Assembly (NCBI RefSeq): GCF_000800015.1
Contig: NZ_JUGR01000004.1
Coordinates: 184,197 to 248,196 of the forward strand
DNA: 64,000 nt
Direction: 5' to 3'
Source of the DNA: Terriglobus sp. TAA 43
Lineage (GTDB): Bacteria > Acidobacteriota > Terriglobia > Terriglobales > Acidobacteriaceae
This document shows positions 1 to 9,203 of the stretch, one piece after another (the stretch's first letter is position 1; every line of letters starts with the position of its first letter). A program made the position numbers and the translations under genes. The notes beneath the pieces were generated by a model. It was not told the DNA's origin, did no database searches, and saw only the letters and a list, made by a program, of their open reading frames with translations.

Positions 1-246
1 TCGCAGATCATTCCCTATGCCAATGGAAAAACCAGAGAGTTCTATCAAGTTGGACTGAGTGCGAATACGACAGGCATCTCCGTCTACATCATGGGCATAA
101 GTGACAAAAACTATCTGGCCCAGACATTTGGTCCGGAACTTGGCAGAGCAAGCATTACGGGATATTGCATTAAGTTCAAAACACTCTCAGCTATCAATAT
201 GGATGTGCTGAAAGCCGCAATTCAATATGGCCTGGATCGTGAGTAA
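1..246 (+). CDS. DUF1801 (YdhG-like) protein, C-terminal part
   Basis: The window opens inside a reading frame that runs without stop from base 1 to TAA at 244-246, giving the last 81 residues. The pattern GKTREFYQVGLSAN, then SVYIMG, a glycine-containing turn, YCIKFK and a final DVLKAAI helix is that of the DUF1801/YdhG family, small alpha/beta proteins of unknown biochemical role. The start lies outside the window. A convergent GNAT gene follows after 42 bases. The family call rests on remembered motif spacing; the function is unknown. Confidence 0.75.
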   Translation, partial: SQIIPYANGKTREFYQVGLSANTTGISVYIMGISDKNYLAQTFGPELGRASITGYCIKFKTLSAINMDVLKAAIQYGLDRE

Positions 247-288
247 GCTTGCTGATCACGATCCAGACATTGCAATCATGCAACGTAA

Positions 289-744
289 TTAAAGCTTCAA
301 CATCATCTCGTTGGTTTGAGTGAAGCCTGCCTTCTCGTAGATGGGCTTGCCGAAGGGCGAGGCATGAAGCGTTATCACCATGTAACCGCGTTCACGGCAT
401 AGGTCGGTGGCTGCCTGGAGGATGCGTTTCGCGTAGCCTTTGCCGCGGGCTTTGTCTGCTGTGTAGAAGTTCAGCAGGTATGGGCGGCCTGCTTCGGTGT
501 GCAAGTAGTGCGGCGGGAAGTCGCCGAAGAAGATGCCACCACTTGCCATTACTTCGCCTTCTTCTTCGAGGAGCAGACCCACATAGCGGCCATCGGCTAG
601 GCGTTCACGCACCCACGGCTCGAAGTTCGCGTCCATTGTGTTCAGGCGTTCTTCGGTTGCGAACTCATTCGCGGTGAACATGGCGTGGCGATGTTCGGTA
701 ATGAGCTTTGTGTCTTCGACGGTGGCTTGGCGGATGGTGGACAT
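289..744 (-). CDS. GNAT family N-acetyltransferase
   Basis: A 151-residue acetyltransferase of the GNAT fold, which moves acetyl from acetyl-CoA to an amine. The opening IRQATVEDTKLI matches GNAT strand 1, FYTADKARGKGYAKRIL carries the R/Q-x-x-G-x-G/A acetyl-CoA loop, and YEKAGF near the end is the usual GNAT tail motif. An upstream in-frame ATG at 765 exists, but AAGGAG sits 9 bases before the ATG at 744, so the shorter form starting MSTIRQ is chosen. The substrate cannot be read from the sequence. Confidence 0.9.
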   Translation of the reverse strand: MSTIRQATVEDTKLITEHRHAMFTANEFATEERLNTMDANFEPWVRERLADGRYVGLLLEEEGEVMASGGIFFGDFPPHYLHTEAGRPYLLNFYTADKARGKGYAKRILQAATDLCRERGYMVITLHASPFGKPIYEKAGFTQTNEMMLKL

Positions 745-778
745 CTCTGTGGTCTCCTTCAGCATTGCAATGCGTGAA

Positions 779-955
779 AAGAAAGCAGGTCCCTTTCGCT
801 ACGCTCGAGGGCATGCTTCGGCTTCACTTCGTTTCGCTCAGGGTGACGAACTTCGTTTGTATGAGCTTCGCTGGATGACGTTGTTGCGAGAAACTTTGAG
901 GCGTATCGGCCGGTTCGAGTGCGTGGAGATTCTTCGCTTCGCTCAGAATGACGGC
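779..955. repeat. Intergenic degenerate repeats with TTCGCTTCGCTCAGAATGACG core
   Basis: Two related units are visible: CTTCGTTTCGCTCAGGGTGACGAA near 824-847, and TTCTTCGCTTCGCTCAGAATGACGG near 930-954, with a degraded copy (GCTTCGCTGGATGACG) between them. Repeats of this kind are common between genes in acidobacterial genomes and have no known function. The ORF readable through this region is repeat sequence, not a gene. Confidence 0.6.
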
Positions 956-959
956 TAAT

Positions 960-993
960 GGGAAAGAAGAAGGGCGGCCTGTGGGCCGCCCTT
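960..993 (-). terminator. Rho-independent terminator of metK
   Basis: AAGGGCGGCC at 970-979 pairs perfectly with GGCCGCCCTT at 984-993 around a four-base loop. Read on the minus strand the stem is followed by TCTTCTTTCC, about 50 bases after the metK stop. Confidence 0.75.
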
Positions 994-1043
994 ACTTGGC
1001 TTGGTGGGCGGCTTAGCTGCCGCCCTGATTGGGTGACAGCGAT

Positions 1044-2216
1044 TTAGCGGGCGGCTCCTGCGAGCTGCTCGGCACCGGCTTTGAGAGCTGCGGCCTTGTC
1101 GGTCTTTTCCCAGGTGAAGCCTTCGCCGGTACGTCCGAAGTGGCCGTAGGCTGCGGTGGCCTGGAACTTGGGCTTGCGCAGGTCGAGGGTCTCGATGATG
1201 GCCTTCGGCGTGAGCGAAAAGTTCTCGCGGACGAGCTTGGTGATTTCGCCTTCGGAGATCTTGCCCGTGCCGAAGGTCTCGACCAGAACGCTGACCGGCT
1301 CGGCTACGCCGATGGCGTAGGCAAGCTGAACTTCAGCGCGGTCTGCGAGGCCCGCAGCAACGATGTTCTTGGCGATGTAGCGCGCCATGTAGGCAGCCGA
1401 ACGGTCAACCTTGGTGCTGTCCTTGCCGGAGAAGGCACCGCCACCGTGACGGCCCATGCCGCCGTAGGTGTCCACGATGATCTTGCGGCCGGTCAGGCCG
1501 GAGTCGCCCATGGGGCCACCGACGACGAAACGGCCGGTCGGGTTGATGTGGTACTTGGTGTCTGCGTCGAGGAGCTCAGCGGGGAGGACAGCCTGGATTA
1601 CGTGCTCCAGAATGTCAGCGCGGAGCTGCTCGGTGGTGACAGCTTCGTCATGCTGCGAGGAGATGACGACTGCGTCGATGCGCACGGGCTTGTGGTCAGC
1701 GGAGTATTCCACGGTGACCTGGCTCTTGCCGTCAGGACGGAGGTACCCGAGCTTGCCGTTCTTACGCACTTCGGTGAGGCGTGCGGCCAGCTTGTGCGCC
1801 AGCGAGATGGGGGTGGGCATCAGCTCCGGGGTCTCGTTGGTTGCATAGCCGAACATCATGCCCTGATCGCCCGCGCCGCCCGTGTCCACGCCCATGGCGA
1901 TGTCCGGCGACTGCGAGTTGATGGAGGAGATGACGGCGCAGGTGTTGCTGTCGAAGCCGTACTCGGAGTGGGTGTAGCCAATGCCTGCAACCGTCTCGCG
2001 GACGAGCTTCTGGAAGTCGACGTAGGCCTTGGTGGTGATTTCGCCAGCAACTACGACGAGGCCGGTGCAGGTGAGGGTCTCGCACGCAACGCGGCTATAC
2101 GGATCCTGAGCCAGGCAGGCATCAAGGATGGCGTCGGAGATCTGGTCGGCAATCTTGTCGGGATGGCCTTCGGTGACGGACTCAGAGGTAAAGAGGAAAC
2201 GATCGCGAGTGGACAA
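1044..2216 (-). CDS. metK: S-adenosylmethionine synthetase
   Basis: Makes S-adenosylmethionine from methionine and ATP in the cytoplasm, supplying the methyl donor for the methyltransferases in this window. With the chosen start it is 390 residues, the usual length. Seen directly: [17 protein letters not shown] near the N-terminus, GAGDQG at about 114-119 and GGGAFSGKD at about 258-266, the two MetK signatures. An ATG at 2264 would add 16 residues, but AAGGAG at 2223-2228 lies 6 bases before TTG at 2214-2216, giving the family-typical N-terminus [13 protein letters not shown]. The RodZ-like gene lies upstream on the same strand, about 100 bases away. I did not see a SAM riboswitch between them. 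Confidence 0.97.
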   Translation of the reverse strand: MSTRDRFLFTSESVTEGHPDKIADQISDAILDACLAQDPYSRVACETLTCTGLVVVAGEITTKAYVDFQKLVRETVAGIGYTHSEYGFDSNTCAVISSINSQSPDIAMGVDTGGAGDQGMMFGYATNETPELMPTPISLAHKLAARLTEVRKNGKLGYLRPDGKSQVTVEYSADHKPVRIDAVVISSQHDEAVTTEQLRADILEHVIQAVLPAELLDADTKYHINPTGRFVVGGPMGDSGLTGRKIIVDTYGGMGRHGGGAFSGKDSTKVDRSAAYMARYIAKNIVAAGLADRAEVQLAYAIGVAEPVSVLVETFGTGKISEGEITKLVRENFSLTPKAIIETLDLRKPKFQATAAYGHFGRTGEGFTWEKTDKAAALKAGAEQLAGAAR

Positions 2217-2313
2217 AAACTGCTCCTTGAGGCGCTTGCAGCGAAGAATAGATATTCGATCCATTTTAACGCGTCATGGATGCAGAAAAGGCTGATTTTG
2301 GGAGGAATGAGTA

Positions 2314-2775
2314 CTAGTGTGTCCTGTAAATGGATGGAACCCATTTCTTTTCCGGTAGATGCACGATGCCACGATGCACCAGAACCCACAGGACACCGGC
2401 CGCAAGGGCCAGGACTATGAGCAGCATGGCAGCTACACCAAGCCAGCGCAGGCGGCGAGCCGGAGCGTCGGTTATGCGGCTTCTGTGGACGGCTTCAGCG
2501 AGCTCGCGCCAGTCGTCTTCGCGCGCTTCCGTATCGATGCCTTTGGCACGCATGGCGTCCTGGAAGCGCTGCACGGTTTCATCGACGTTAAGGCCGCAGA
2601 AGTTGGCATAGGAACGGACGATGCCACGATTGAAGACTCCTCCGGGCAGGTCAGAGTAGCGGTCTCCCTCAAGCGCCTGAAGATGGCGCAAGGAGACACG
2701 CGTGGAGACTGAGACCTCGTCCAGCGAGATGCCGCGCGATTCGCGCTGCTCCCTGAGTTCCTGACCGAATGGCAT
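2314..2775 (-). CDS. RodZ-like HTH membrane protein
   Basis: A 153-residue protein with an N-terminal helix-turn-helix of the HTH_25/RodZ kind (FGQELREQRESRGISLDEVS, then LEGDRYSDLPGGVFNRGIVRSYA at about 35-58) and one transmembrane helix at about 109-132. RodZ links MreB to the membrane in rod-shaped cells. Here the periplasmic part is only about 20 residues, with no DUF4115 domain, so it is a short variant. It lies about 100 bases upstream of metK on the same strand and could be cotranscribed. The family is clear; a role in cell shape is inferred. Confidence 0.85.
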   Translation of the reverse strand: MPFGQELREQRESRGISLDEVSVSTRVSLRHLQALEGDRYSDLPGGVFNRGIVRSYANFCGLNVDETVQRFQDAMRAKGIDTEAREDDWRELAEAVHRSRITDAPARRLRWLGVAAMLLIVLALAAGVLWVLVHRGIVHLPEKKWVPSIYRTH

Positions 2776-2977
2776 GCGTTCCGATGCTCGTAATGTACTC
2801 TGCAGAGTTTGCGACTGACGCTACGCCGTCATGCTACATGTAACCCGTTAAAAACCAAAGATACTGGCAGATAAAAAGCCTATTACCGAACCCGAAACGG
2901 AACTATTGATATTGCCAGCAGGGTCAAAACGCATTGCGATATAAGGGTGAGCCAGGAAATTCTGCTTGGAGAGTGTT

Positions 2978-4090
2978 GTGAAAGCTTGCCGTTTGTTGTT
3001 CGTTCTTCTTGTTGCCGTGCTTGTTTCGGTGGTTTCGGTGCGCGCTCAAGAGCGCTGGTCCGCGGATAAAGCAAAGGACTGGTACGCCAAGCAGCAGTGG
3101 CTGGTGGGCGCGAATTATGTGCCTTCCGATGCCATTAACCAGCTTGAAATGTTCCAGGCCGCTACGTGGAATCCGGCGCTGAATGACAAGGAACTGGGAT
3201 GGGCCGAAGGCATTGGCATGAACACCATGCGTGTGTTCCTGCATGACCAGTTGTGGGCGCAGGATCCTGAGGGATTCAAGAAGCGGTTGAATGAGTTTCT
3301 AGCCATCTGCGCGAAGCATCACATCAAGCCGATGCTGGTGCTGTTTGATTCTGTGTGGGACCCCGAGCCAAAGCTGGGACCGCAGCATCCTCCGATTCCG
3401 GGAGTGCATAACTCGGGATGGGTGCAGAGCCCGGGACGTAAAGGCCTGACTGATCCTGCGTATGAGCCGAAGCTGGAAGCGTACGTGAAGGGCGTGGTCG
3501 GCGCGTTTGCGAAGGATGATCGCATCCTGGCATGGGACGTCTGGAATGAGCCCGATAACGACACGCCGCAGTACGGTGTGATTGCAAACAAGACAGCGCG
3601 CATTGATTACTACCTGCCCAAGGCATTTGCGTGGGCGCGGAGCGAACATCCGGTACAGCCGCTGACCAGCAGTGTGTGGCATGACGATTGGAATCCAGGG
3701 AAGTTGAAGTCGACCGCGAAGATTCAGATTGAAGAGTCTGACGTGATCAGCTTCCACAACTACGGATGGCCCGAGGAGTTTGAAGCGAAGATCAAGGAAC
3801 TGCAGCAGTATGGGCGGCCTATCATCTGCACGGAGTACATGGCGCGCGGTGCGGGCAGCACGTTTGATAACAGCCTGCCGATTGCGAAGCAGTATCACGT
3901 TGGCGCGATCAACTGGGGTCTGGTAGATGGCAAGACGCAGACGCGTTATCCGTGGGATTCATGGAAGAAGCCTTATGTGATGGATCAGCCTGTGCTTTGG
4001 TTCCATGACGTGTTTCATGCCGATGGCACGCCGTATCGTCAGCATGAGGCGGATTTGATTCGGCAATTGACTGGCCGGGGCATGCAGTAA
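2978..4090 (+). CDS. Secreted GH5-like (cellulase-family) glycoside hydrolase
   Basis: A 370-residue exported protein with a signal peptide MKACRLLFVLLVAVLVSVVS ending near VRA-QE. Mature motifs fit a clan A (beta/alpha)8 hydrolase: NTMRVFLHDQLW early, WDVWNEPDN holding the likely acid/base Glu, and ICTEYMAR near the C-terminus holding the likely nucleophile Glu. Relatives are usually annotated as 1,4-beta-xylanase or cellulase family, but the substrate is not evident. A TTG at 2966 opens the frame, yet GGAG at 2968-2971 lies 6 bases before GTG at 2978, which gives a cleaner signal peptide. The next gene is ahcY, probably with its own promoter. Confidence 0.85.
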   Translation: MKACRLLFVLLVAVLVSVVSVRAQERWSADKAKDWYAKQQWLVGANYVPSDAINQLEMFQAATWNPALNDKELGWAEGIGMNTMRVFLHDQLWAQDPEGFKKRLNEFLAICAKHHIKPMLVLFDSVWDPEPKLGPQHPPIPGVHNSGWVQSPGRKGLTDPAYEPKLEAYVKGVVGAFAKDDRILAWDVWNEPDNDTPQYGVIANKTARIDYYLPKAFAWARSEHPVQPLTSSVWHDDWNPGKLKSTAKIQIEESDVISFHNYGWPEEFEAKIKELQQYGRPIICTEYMARGAGSTFDNSLPIAKQYHVGAINWGLVDGKTQTRYPWDSWKKPYVMDQPVLWFHDVFHADGTPYRQHEADLIRQLTGRGMQ

Positions 4091-4222
4091 AGAGCTATGC
4101 GCGAATGCCGTGGTTGCAGGGAATCCTCTGCGATCACGGCGTTTGTTGTTTACAGAACTTGTAGGGCGTCCAGTGCTAACCTTGGCAGTGACGCATTATC
4201 TTTTCACGAGGTTTCACGACAC

Positions 4223-5659
4223 ATGGCTACAGCCGTAATCGCACCCGAAGAAGTTCTCCCGTACAAGGTCGCTGACCTTTCGCTGGCCTCATGGGGCCGC
4301 AAGGAAATCGACATTGCTGAGCAGGAGATGCCCGGCCTGATGAGCATCCGCGCGAAGTATGCGGCAGGTAAGCCGCTGGCGGGTGTGCGCGTGACTGGAT
4401 CGCTGCACATGACGATTCAGACGGCTGTGCTGATTGAGACGTTGAAGGATCTTGGCGCCGACGTTCGCTGGGCAAGCTGCAACATCTTCTCCACGCAGGA
4501 TCATGCGGCTGCTGCCATTGCAGAGACGGGCACGCCGGTCTTTGCATGGAAGGGCGAGACGCTGGAAGAGTACTGGTGGTGCACGTACCAGGCACTGAGC
4601 TTCCCCGGTGGCCTGGGACCGCAGCTTGTTGTGGACGATGGTGGCGATGTAACGCTGCTGATTCACAAGGGCGTTGAGTTGGAAGATGGTGACCGCAGCT
4701 TTGTGGATGCGAAGACTAGCATCAGCGAAGAAGAGGCCGTGATCCAGAAGCTGTTGCTGAAGGTGTTGGCGGAAGATCCGCAGCACTGGCACAAGTTGGC
4801 GAAGGAATGGCGCGGCGTTTCGGAAGAGACCACGACCGGTGTGCATCGCCTGTACGACATGATGCGCAAGGGTTCGCTGCTGATCCCGGCTATCAACGTG
4901 AACGACTCCGTTACCAAGAGCAAGTTCGACAACCTGTATGGATGCCGCGAGTCGCTGGCTGATGGCATCAAGCGCGCCACGGACGTGATGATGGGCGGTA
5001 AGGTCGCGGTCATCTGCGGCTATGGCGATGTGGGCAAGGGCTCAGCGCATTCGCTGCGTGGCATGGGCGCTCGCGTTGTTGTTACGGAGATCGATCCCAT
5101 CAATGCTCTGCAGGCTGCGATGGAAGGCTTTGAAGTGACGACGCTGGAAGACACGCTGGGTCGCGGCGATATCTACGTCACATGCACCGGCAACCTGGAC
5201 ATCATCACGCTGGAGCACATGCAGCAGATGAAGGATCAGGCCATCGTTTGCAACATTGGTCACTTTGATAACGAAATCCAGATGGAGCGTCTGAACAACT
5301 CTGGCGCTGAGAAGCTGGAGATTAAGCCGCAGGTACACAAGTACACGTTTGCCAATGGCAACGCGATCTTCATTCTTGCGGAAGGCCGTCTGGTGAACCT
5401 GGGTTGCGCAACGGGCCATCCTTCGTTCGTGATGTCGAACAGCTTCAGCAACCAGACGCTGGCACAGCTTGATCTGTGGAAGAACAAGGACACCTACAAG
5501 GTGGGTGTGTATGTTCTGCCGAAGCAGCTGGACGAGGAAGTAGCCCGTCTGCACCTGGAGAAGATCGGCGTGAAGCTGACGACTCTGTCGCAGAAGCAGG
5601 CTGATTACATCGGCGTAAGCGTGGACGGTCCTTATAAGGCCGAGACTTACCGCTACTAG
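4223..5659 (+). CDS. ahcY: Adenosylhomocysteinase
   Basis: Hydrolyses S-adenosylhomocysteine to adenosine and homocysteine with bound NAD, relieving product inhibition of methyltransferases and closing the methyl cycle begun by MetK. At 478 residues it is full length. The NAD-binding loop GYGDVGKG lies at about 266-273, [13 protein letters not shown] carries the active-site lysine region, and the C-terminus [11 protein letters not shown] is the conserved tail that reaches the partner subunit. The frame is open back to 4097, but residues before [10 protein letters not shown] match nothing in the family. The ATG at 4223 follows GAGG about 11 bases upstream. A strong terminator follows. Confidence 0.97.
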   Translation: MATAVIAPEEVLPYKVADLSLASWGRKEIDIAEQEMPGLMSIRAKYAAGKPLAGVRVTGSLHMTIQTAVLIETLKDLGADVRWASCNIFSTQDHAAAAIAETGTPVFAWKGETLEEYWWCTYQALSFPGGLGPQLVVDDGGDVTLLIHKGVELEDGDRSFVDAKTSISEEEAVIQKLLLKVLAEDPQHWHKLAKEWRGVSEETTTGVHRLYDMMRKGSLLIPAINVNDSVTKSKFDNLYGCRESLADGIKRATDVMMGGKVAVICGYGDVGKGSAHSLRGMGARVVVTEIDPINALQAAMEGFEVTTLEDTLGRGDIYVTCTGNLDIITLEHMQQMKDQAIVCNIGHFDNEIQMERLNNSGAEKLEIKPQVHKYTFANGNAIFILAEGRLVNLGCATGHPSFVMSNSFSNQTLAQLDLWKNKDTYKVGVYVLPKQLDEEVARLHLEKIGVKLTTLSQKQADYIGVSVDGPYKAETYRY

Positions 5660-5675
5660 TTCGGTTGTGTTTTGG

Positions 5676-5705
5676 AAGGGCGCGGCTTCGGCTGCGCCCT
5701 TTTTC
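5676..5705 (+). terminator. Rho-independent terminator of ahcY
   Basis: AAGGGCGC pairs with GCGCCCTT, the stem extending inward to a TTCG tetraloop, and is followed by a run of T at 5700-5704. It begins 17 bases after the ahcY stop. Confidence 0.9.
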
Positions 5706-5805
5706 GTGCCATGAATAATGGCGCATTCAGGCATACAGGGACCCGGTCGTGCGGGATGCCCTGTCCGACAGCGAGGCATCCTAGCCTGCGGTGAGGTGAA
5801 CTGGT

Positions 5806-6318
5806 ATGCGCCTAAGCATTGCGTTGTTAGCTTCAAGTCTTTTGGTGGCGGGGGCCGGCATGGCTCAAACGAGCATGACGCCACCTACTTCCACGACCCC
5901 CGGTCAACCGGTCTCTCCCGCGGCCCCTCCCAACGGGAATAGTGCTCCGACACCGGGTTCGCCTGCGTTACCGGCGGCTCCCGGAACATTGCCGGAGCAG
6001 CCCGCACCGGGAGGAGTAGCGCCGACACCGTCGCCATCCACACCGTCTACGCCTTCTACCGCGCCGGGCACGTCCCCAACCCCTGGCCTGTCACCGACTC
6101 CGGGTATGGCACCCGCGCCGATGACGCCGCCCTCTGGTGCATCCGTAAACGGAACAACACAGACGACGCCGTCCGGTAGTTCTACCCAGACGCGCGGTAG
6201 TGGACGAACCGGACGGACGGGCGCCAAATCCTCTACCTCCACCACGACGACTACACCGTCCACAACCGTTCCCAGTTCGCAGCCCGGTGCGCCGGGATCA
6301 AACGTTGCTCCTCATTAA
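5806..6318 (+). CDS. Secreted Pro/Ser/Thr-rich low-complexity protein
   Basis: A 170-residue protein with a signal peptide (MRLSIALLASSLLVAGAGMA, cut before QTS). The mature part is almost entirely Pro, Thr, Ser, Gly and Ala, with repeated short blocks such as PTPG, TPST and SPTPG, so it is probably unstructured and may be a spacer or cell-surface polymer. No catalytic domain is visible. GGTGAGGTG just upstream provides a weak ribosome site. It is followed after 42 bases by a second small exported protein on the same strand, possibly one unit. The reading frame is supported by the signal peptide; the function is unknown. Confidence 0.7.
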   Translation: MRLSIALLASSLLVAGAGMAQTSMTPPTSTTPGQPVSPAAPPNGNSAPTPGSPALPAAPGTLPEQPAPGGVAPTPSPSTPSTPSTAPGTSPTPGLSPTPGMAPAPMTPPSGASVNGTTQTTPSGSSTQTRGSGRTGRTGAKSSTSTTTTTPSTTVPSSQPGAPGSNVAPH

Positions 6319-6360
6319 TCTCGAGGGACATTTTCTTAATCACGCAGGAGGTACAACCGA

Positions 6361-6642
6361 ATGAAGCACACCACCATGACGACCGCTCTGCTGGCTCTTT
6401 CCCTGACATTTGCAGGCAGTCTGGCAGCACAACAGGCCAATGAGCAGGCGCGGCAGGACGCAGCGGCGCAGGCCAACGTGGATCAGCACGCCTCGAAGCA
6501 GCAGAAGAAGGCAGCCAAGGCCCAGGAAAAGGCTGACCAGAAGCGTGAGAAGGCGCTGAATACCGGCGAGGCAAAGGATGCTGCCAAGGCTCAGGACAAG
6601 GCGGATAGCCAGGCAGTGAAGGCTGGCGAAACGCCCCGGTAA
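6361..6642 (+). CDS. Small secreted Ala/Lys/Gln-rich protein
   Basis: A 93-residue protein with a signal peptide (MKHTTMTTALLALSLTFAGS, cleavage near LAA-QQ) and a highly charged, helical mature part rich in Ala, Lys, Gln, Asp and Glu, with recurring KAQ-KAD units (KAAKAQEKADQK, DAAKAQDKADSQ). Such a composition suggests a long single helix or coiled coil. AGGAGG lies 9 bases before the ATG, a near-ideal ribosome site, so strong expression is plausible. No known family recognised. A bidirectional terminator follows. Confidence 0.75.
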   Translation: MKHTTMTTALLALSLTFAGSLAAQQANEQARQDAAAQANVDQHASKQQKKAAKAQEKADQKREKALNTGEAKDAAKAQDKADSQAVKAGETPR

Positions 6643-6662
6643 ATTTATTTCTTTAGAGAAAA

Positions 6663-6698
6663 GCCCACCCGAAATTATTTCGGGTGGGCCTTATTTTT
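6663..6698. terminator. Bidirectional terminator between convergent genes
   Basis: GCCCACCCGAAA (6663-6674) pairs with TTTCGGGTGGGC (6678-6689) around TTA. A T-rich stretch follows on the plus strand and another (TTTTCTCTAAAG) on the minus strand, so it can stop both the small secreted gene and the DsbA-like gene. Confidence 0.88.
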
Positions 6699-6708
6699 TG
6701 CTTTTGAA

Positions 6709-7386
6709 TTACTTATGGGCTGCAGCCTTTGCAGGAGCAGGAGCGCCCTGTGTCTGGCGGAGTGCGCCTTCCACCATGGCAAAGATGCGGTTGGGGTCGT
6801 TCGATCCGCTTTCGCTGCCGGAGACAATCTGCCACTTGTTCGCTGTGGCCACCACGATGGTGGGGGTGCGCGTGACGTTCAGCTTGAGGCCCAGGTTGTA
6901 GTCGGCCTGTACCTCCGCTGCGAACTTGGGATCCATCGAGAAGGGCATGGACTGGCCGTGTTGCTGCATCCAGCGGCGGGTGAAGTTCTGCAGATCGTCC
7001 TTGCTGTTCAGTGCGGGCTGTTGCTGGAAGACGTCGTCGCGGTACTTGTTCGCCAGATCAGGGTTGACGCGATCCTGCAGGTAGCGGGCGAAGATGGCCG
7101 CATCCTTGCTCCAGACGTGCATCTGGAGGGGGAAATCGTAGCGGACGAGCGGCACGTGATACTGGGCAGCGGCGCGTTCCACGATTGGGTTGGCAGTGCG
7201 GCAGGCCGGGCATTCCAGGTCGAAGAATTCGATAATCGCCACCTTGTGACCGGCGGGCGGCTTCAGCATGGAGGTGTCGCGGAAGGTGGAAGGATCGGGC
7301 GTTCCGGCGAACTGCGCGTGGGCAGCGGGGACAATGGCAAGGCCGATGGCAAACAGAGAAGCGGCCACGGTGCGGCGAATCGACAT
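6709..7386 (-). CDS. DsbA-like thioredoxin-fold oxidoreductase, exported
   Basis: A 225-residue periplasmic protein with a signal peptide (MSIRRTVAASLFAIGLAIVP, AHA-QF) and a thioredoxin fold: IIEFFDLECPAC puts the redox CPAC at about 59-62, and RTPTIVV near the C-terminus is the cis-proline loop. It fits the DsbA/thioredoxin-4 family that forms or shuffles disulfides in exported proteins. A GTG at 7422 opens the frame, but it has no ribosome site and spoils the signal peptide; ATG at 7386 has GGGAG about 10 bases upstream. No DsbB-like partner is seen nearby. Confidence 0.88.
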   Translation of the reverse strand: MSIRRTVAASLFAIGLAIVPAAHAQFAGTPDPSTFRDTSMLKPPAGHKVAIIEFFDLECPACRTANPIVERAAAQYHVPLVRYDFPLQMHVWSKDAAIFARYLQDRVNPDLANKYRDDVFQQQPALNSKDDLQNFTRRWMQQHGQSMPFSMDPKFAAEVQADYNLGLKLNVTRTPTIVVATANKWQIVSGSESGSNDPNRIFAMVEGALRQTQGAPAPAKAAAHK

Positions 7387-7572
7387 GGGTTTCGGGTCTC
7401 CCGGCGCGGGCTCACGGGCCACACATGCGCCATGTTCTGCATTCTATGACGTATGGCCGGGTAGAAAGTCGCTGTAAGCAAGGTGGCGCACGATAAACTT
7501 TCCGCAACCACTGAGCCCTTCCGGGAATCGAATGAAATGTCTGCCCCTTCCGGGGTTCCGAGTTAGAAAGCC

Positions 7573-9135
7573 TTGAGCGAAAGCGTTTATTCGAAAAGAT
7601 TGCCGATGTGGGCCGCAGTAGTGCTGGCGGTGCCGATGGTTGCCTCCGCGCAGACCCAGCCGGTTACTCCCACACAGGGACCCGCCATCCAGACTGGTCC
7701 CTCATCACAGAAGCAGCCACCCGTGGCCGACGCGCTGAACCTCCCGGAGGCCCCGGCGCCGCAGGCTGTATCGCAGCCGGTGCAGGCTGCTCTGGCTGCC
7801 GCCAAGCCGCAGGATCTGGGACATGGTGTGACGACTCCGGTTTCCACGGGACAGCCGCTGGCGCTCTCGCTGGACGACGCTGTGCGTATCGCGCTGGAAC
7901 ACAACCTGACGATCTCGGTTGATTTGCAGAATCAGCGGCAGATCAGCGGCTTGCAGAAAACTGCGTTCAGTGCGCTGATTCCGGTGATGACCGCTGTGGG
8001 TAAGACGAATACGCAGGAAGTGAACCTGGCGGCGATGGGCTTTAAGCCGAGCTCGCTGTCTGGGTTACTGCCCCCGGGAACGACCTTCAACACGATCGTG
8101 AAATATGACACCACCGGCGCGCAGTTGAATGTTTCTCAGCAGTTGTTCAACCTGCCCGCATATGAGGTGTACAAGGCTTCGAAATCCGTGGCCGATGTGG
8201 CCAAGTGGCAGCTCTATCTTGATCGCGGCGACGTGGTGAACAAGGTGGCCTCGCAGTACATCCAGGTGCTGTCGGATATGGCTTCTATTGAGAATTCGAA
8301 GTCGCAGGTTGCCAGTGATTTAGAGCTGGAGCGTCAGTCGCAGGCGCGCAAGGATGCGGGAACGGGAACGAATCTGGATCTGCTCCGTGCACGCGTGGAG
8401 AGACAGAATCGTCAGCAGGAATTGATCGCCAATACCGCCCAGTTTGAGAAAGACAAGGTGCAGTTGAACCGGTTCATGGGACTGGCGGCCGATCAGCCGC
8501 TACAGCTGACCGACGCCGTGCCGTACCACGAACTGGAAGCACTGCCGCTGGAAACTGCGAACCAGGTGGCGTTGAAGCGTCGCAAGGATCTGCTGGCTCT
8601 GCAGGCACAGATGAAGACTGCCGAGCTGCAGCGGAAGGCTGTGAAGTATGAACGGCTGCCCGCAGTCACGCTGGGCGGTTTCTACGGTGTTCTGGGCCAG
8701 ACACGCGGTTTGTATCACGGCGTGTTCTCGGCGCAGGGCGGCATCAACTTTCCCATTTTCGAAGAAGCTCGCATTCGTGGTGATCGCGAAGTGGCCGATG
8801 CGCGGTTGGTTCATCTGCGCAAGGAAGTGGACAGCCTGAAGGCCTTCATTGAGGCGCAGATTCGTTCAGCCATGCTGGACGTGAACACATCGGACGAGTT
8901 GGTGAAGGATGCCACGAGCAACGTGGGCCTGGCGTCCGAAGCCTTGGATGAGACGCGGCAACGTTATCGCGCAGGAATCGACGACAACCTGCCGGTGGTG
9001 CGTGCGCAGGCCACTTTGGCGGATGCACAGGCGCAACTCGTGAGCGCGCTCTACCAGTTCAACACGGCGAAGCTGCAACTTGCGCGTAACACTGGCGTGG
9101 TGGAGTCGCAGTACAACACTTACCTGGGTGATTAA
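7573..9135 (+). CDS. TolC-family outer membrane efflux channel
   Basis: A 520-residue protein with an N-terminal signal (WAAVVLAVPMVASAQ) followed by a Pro/Gln-rich linker of about 60 residues, then two outer-membrane-efflux repeats: LSLDDAVRIALEHNLTI opens the first, and helices such as LELERQSQARKDAGTGTNLDLLRARVERQN and LDETRQRYRAGIDDNLPVVRAQATL are the long TolC hairpins. TolC-type trimers form the outer channel of efflux or type I secretion systems. The inner-membrane partner is not adjacent, although an MFS exporter follows. The start is a TTG with a weak ribosome site; ATG at 7606 would remove the basic n-region of the signal, so TTG is kept. Confidence 0.9.
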   Translation: MSESVYSKRLPMWAAVVLAVPMVASAQTQPVTPTQGPAIQTGPSSQKQPPVADALNLPEAPAPQAVSQPVQAALAAAKPQDLGHGVTTPVSTGQPLALSLDDAVRIALEHNLTISVDLQNQRQISGLQKTAFSALIPVMTAVGKTNTQEVNLAAMGFKPSSLSGLLPPGTTFNTIVKYDTTGAQLNVSQQLFNLPAYEVYKASKSVADVAKWQLYLDRGDVVNKVASQYIQVLSDMASIENSKSQVASDLELERQSQARKDAGTGTNLDLLRARVERQNRQQELIANTAQFEKDKVQLNRFMGLAADQPLQLTDAVPYHELEALPLETANQVALKRRKDLLALQAQMKTAELQRKAVKYERLPAVTLGGFYGVLGQTRGLYHGVFSAQGGINFPIFEEARIRGDREVADARLVHLRKEVDSLKAFIEAQIRSAMLDVNTSDELVKDATSNVGLASEALDETRQRYRAGIDDNLPVVRAQATLADAQAQLVSALYQFNTAKLQLARNTGVVESQYNTYLGD

Positions 9136-9203
9136 AGTTTCTGTACTCTGCTAACGGCAGACGCAACGGGTGAGTCCTTGCTATGTCACCATAGAAGACA
9201 GGG

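Noticed and set aside
2217..2313. SAM riboswitch before metK
   Set aside because: The gap is under 100 bases and shows no four-way junction or kink-turn pattern.
1029..2420. 463-codon open frame on the plus strand over metK
   Set aside because: It is the antisense of metK. High GC leaves long open shadows; composition is Gly/Val/Asp-rich without domain motifs.
4091..4222. SAH riboswitch before ahcY
   Set aside because: The leader lacks the conserved GC-rich core of known SAH riboswitches and shows no strong stem; the frame extension to 4097 is also not conserved.
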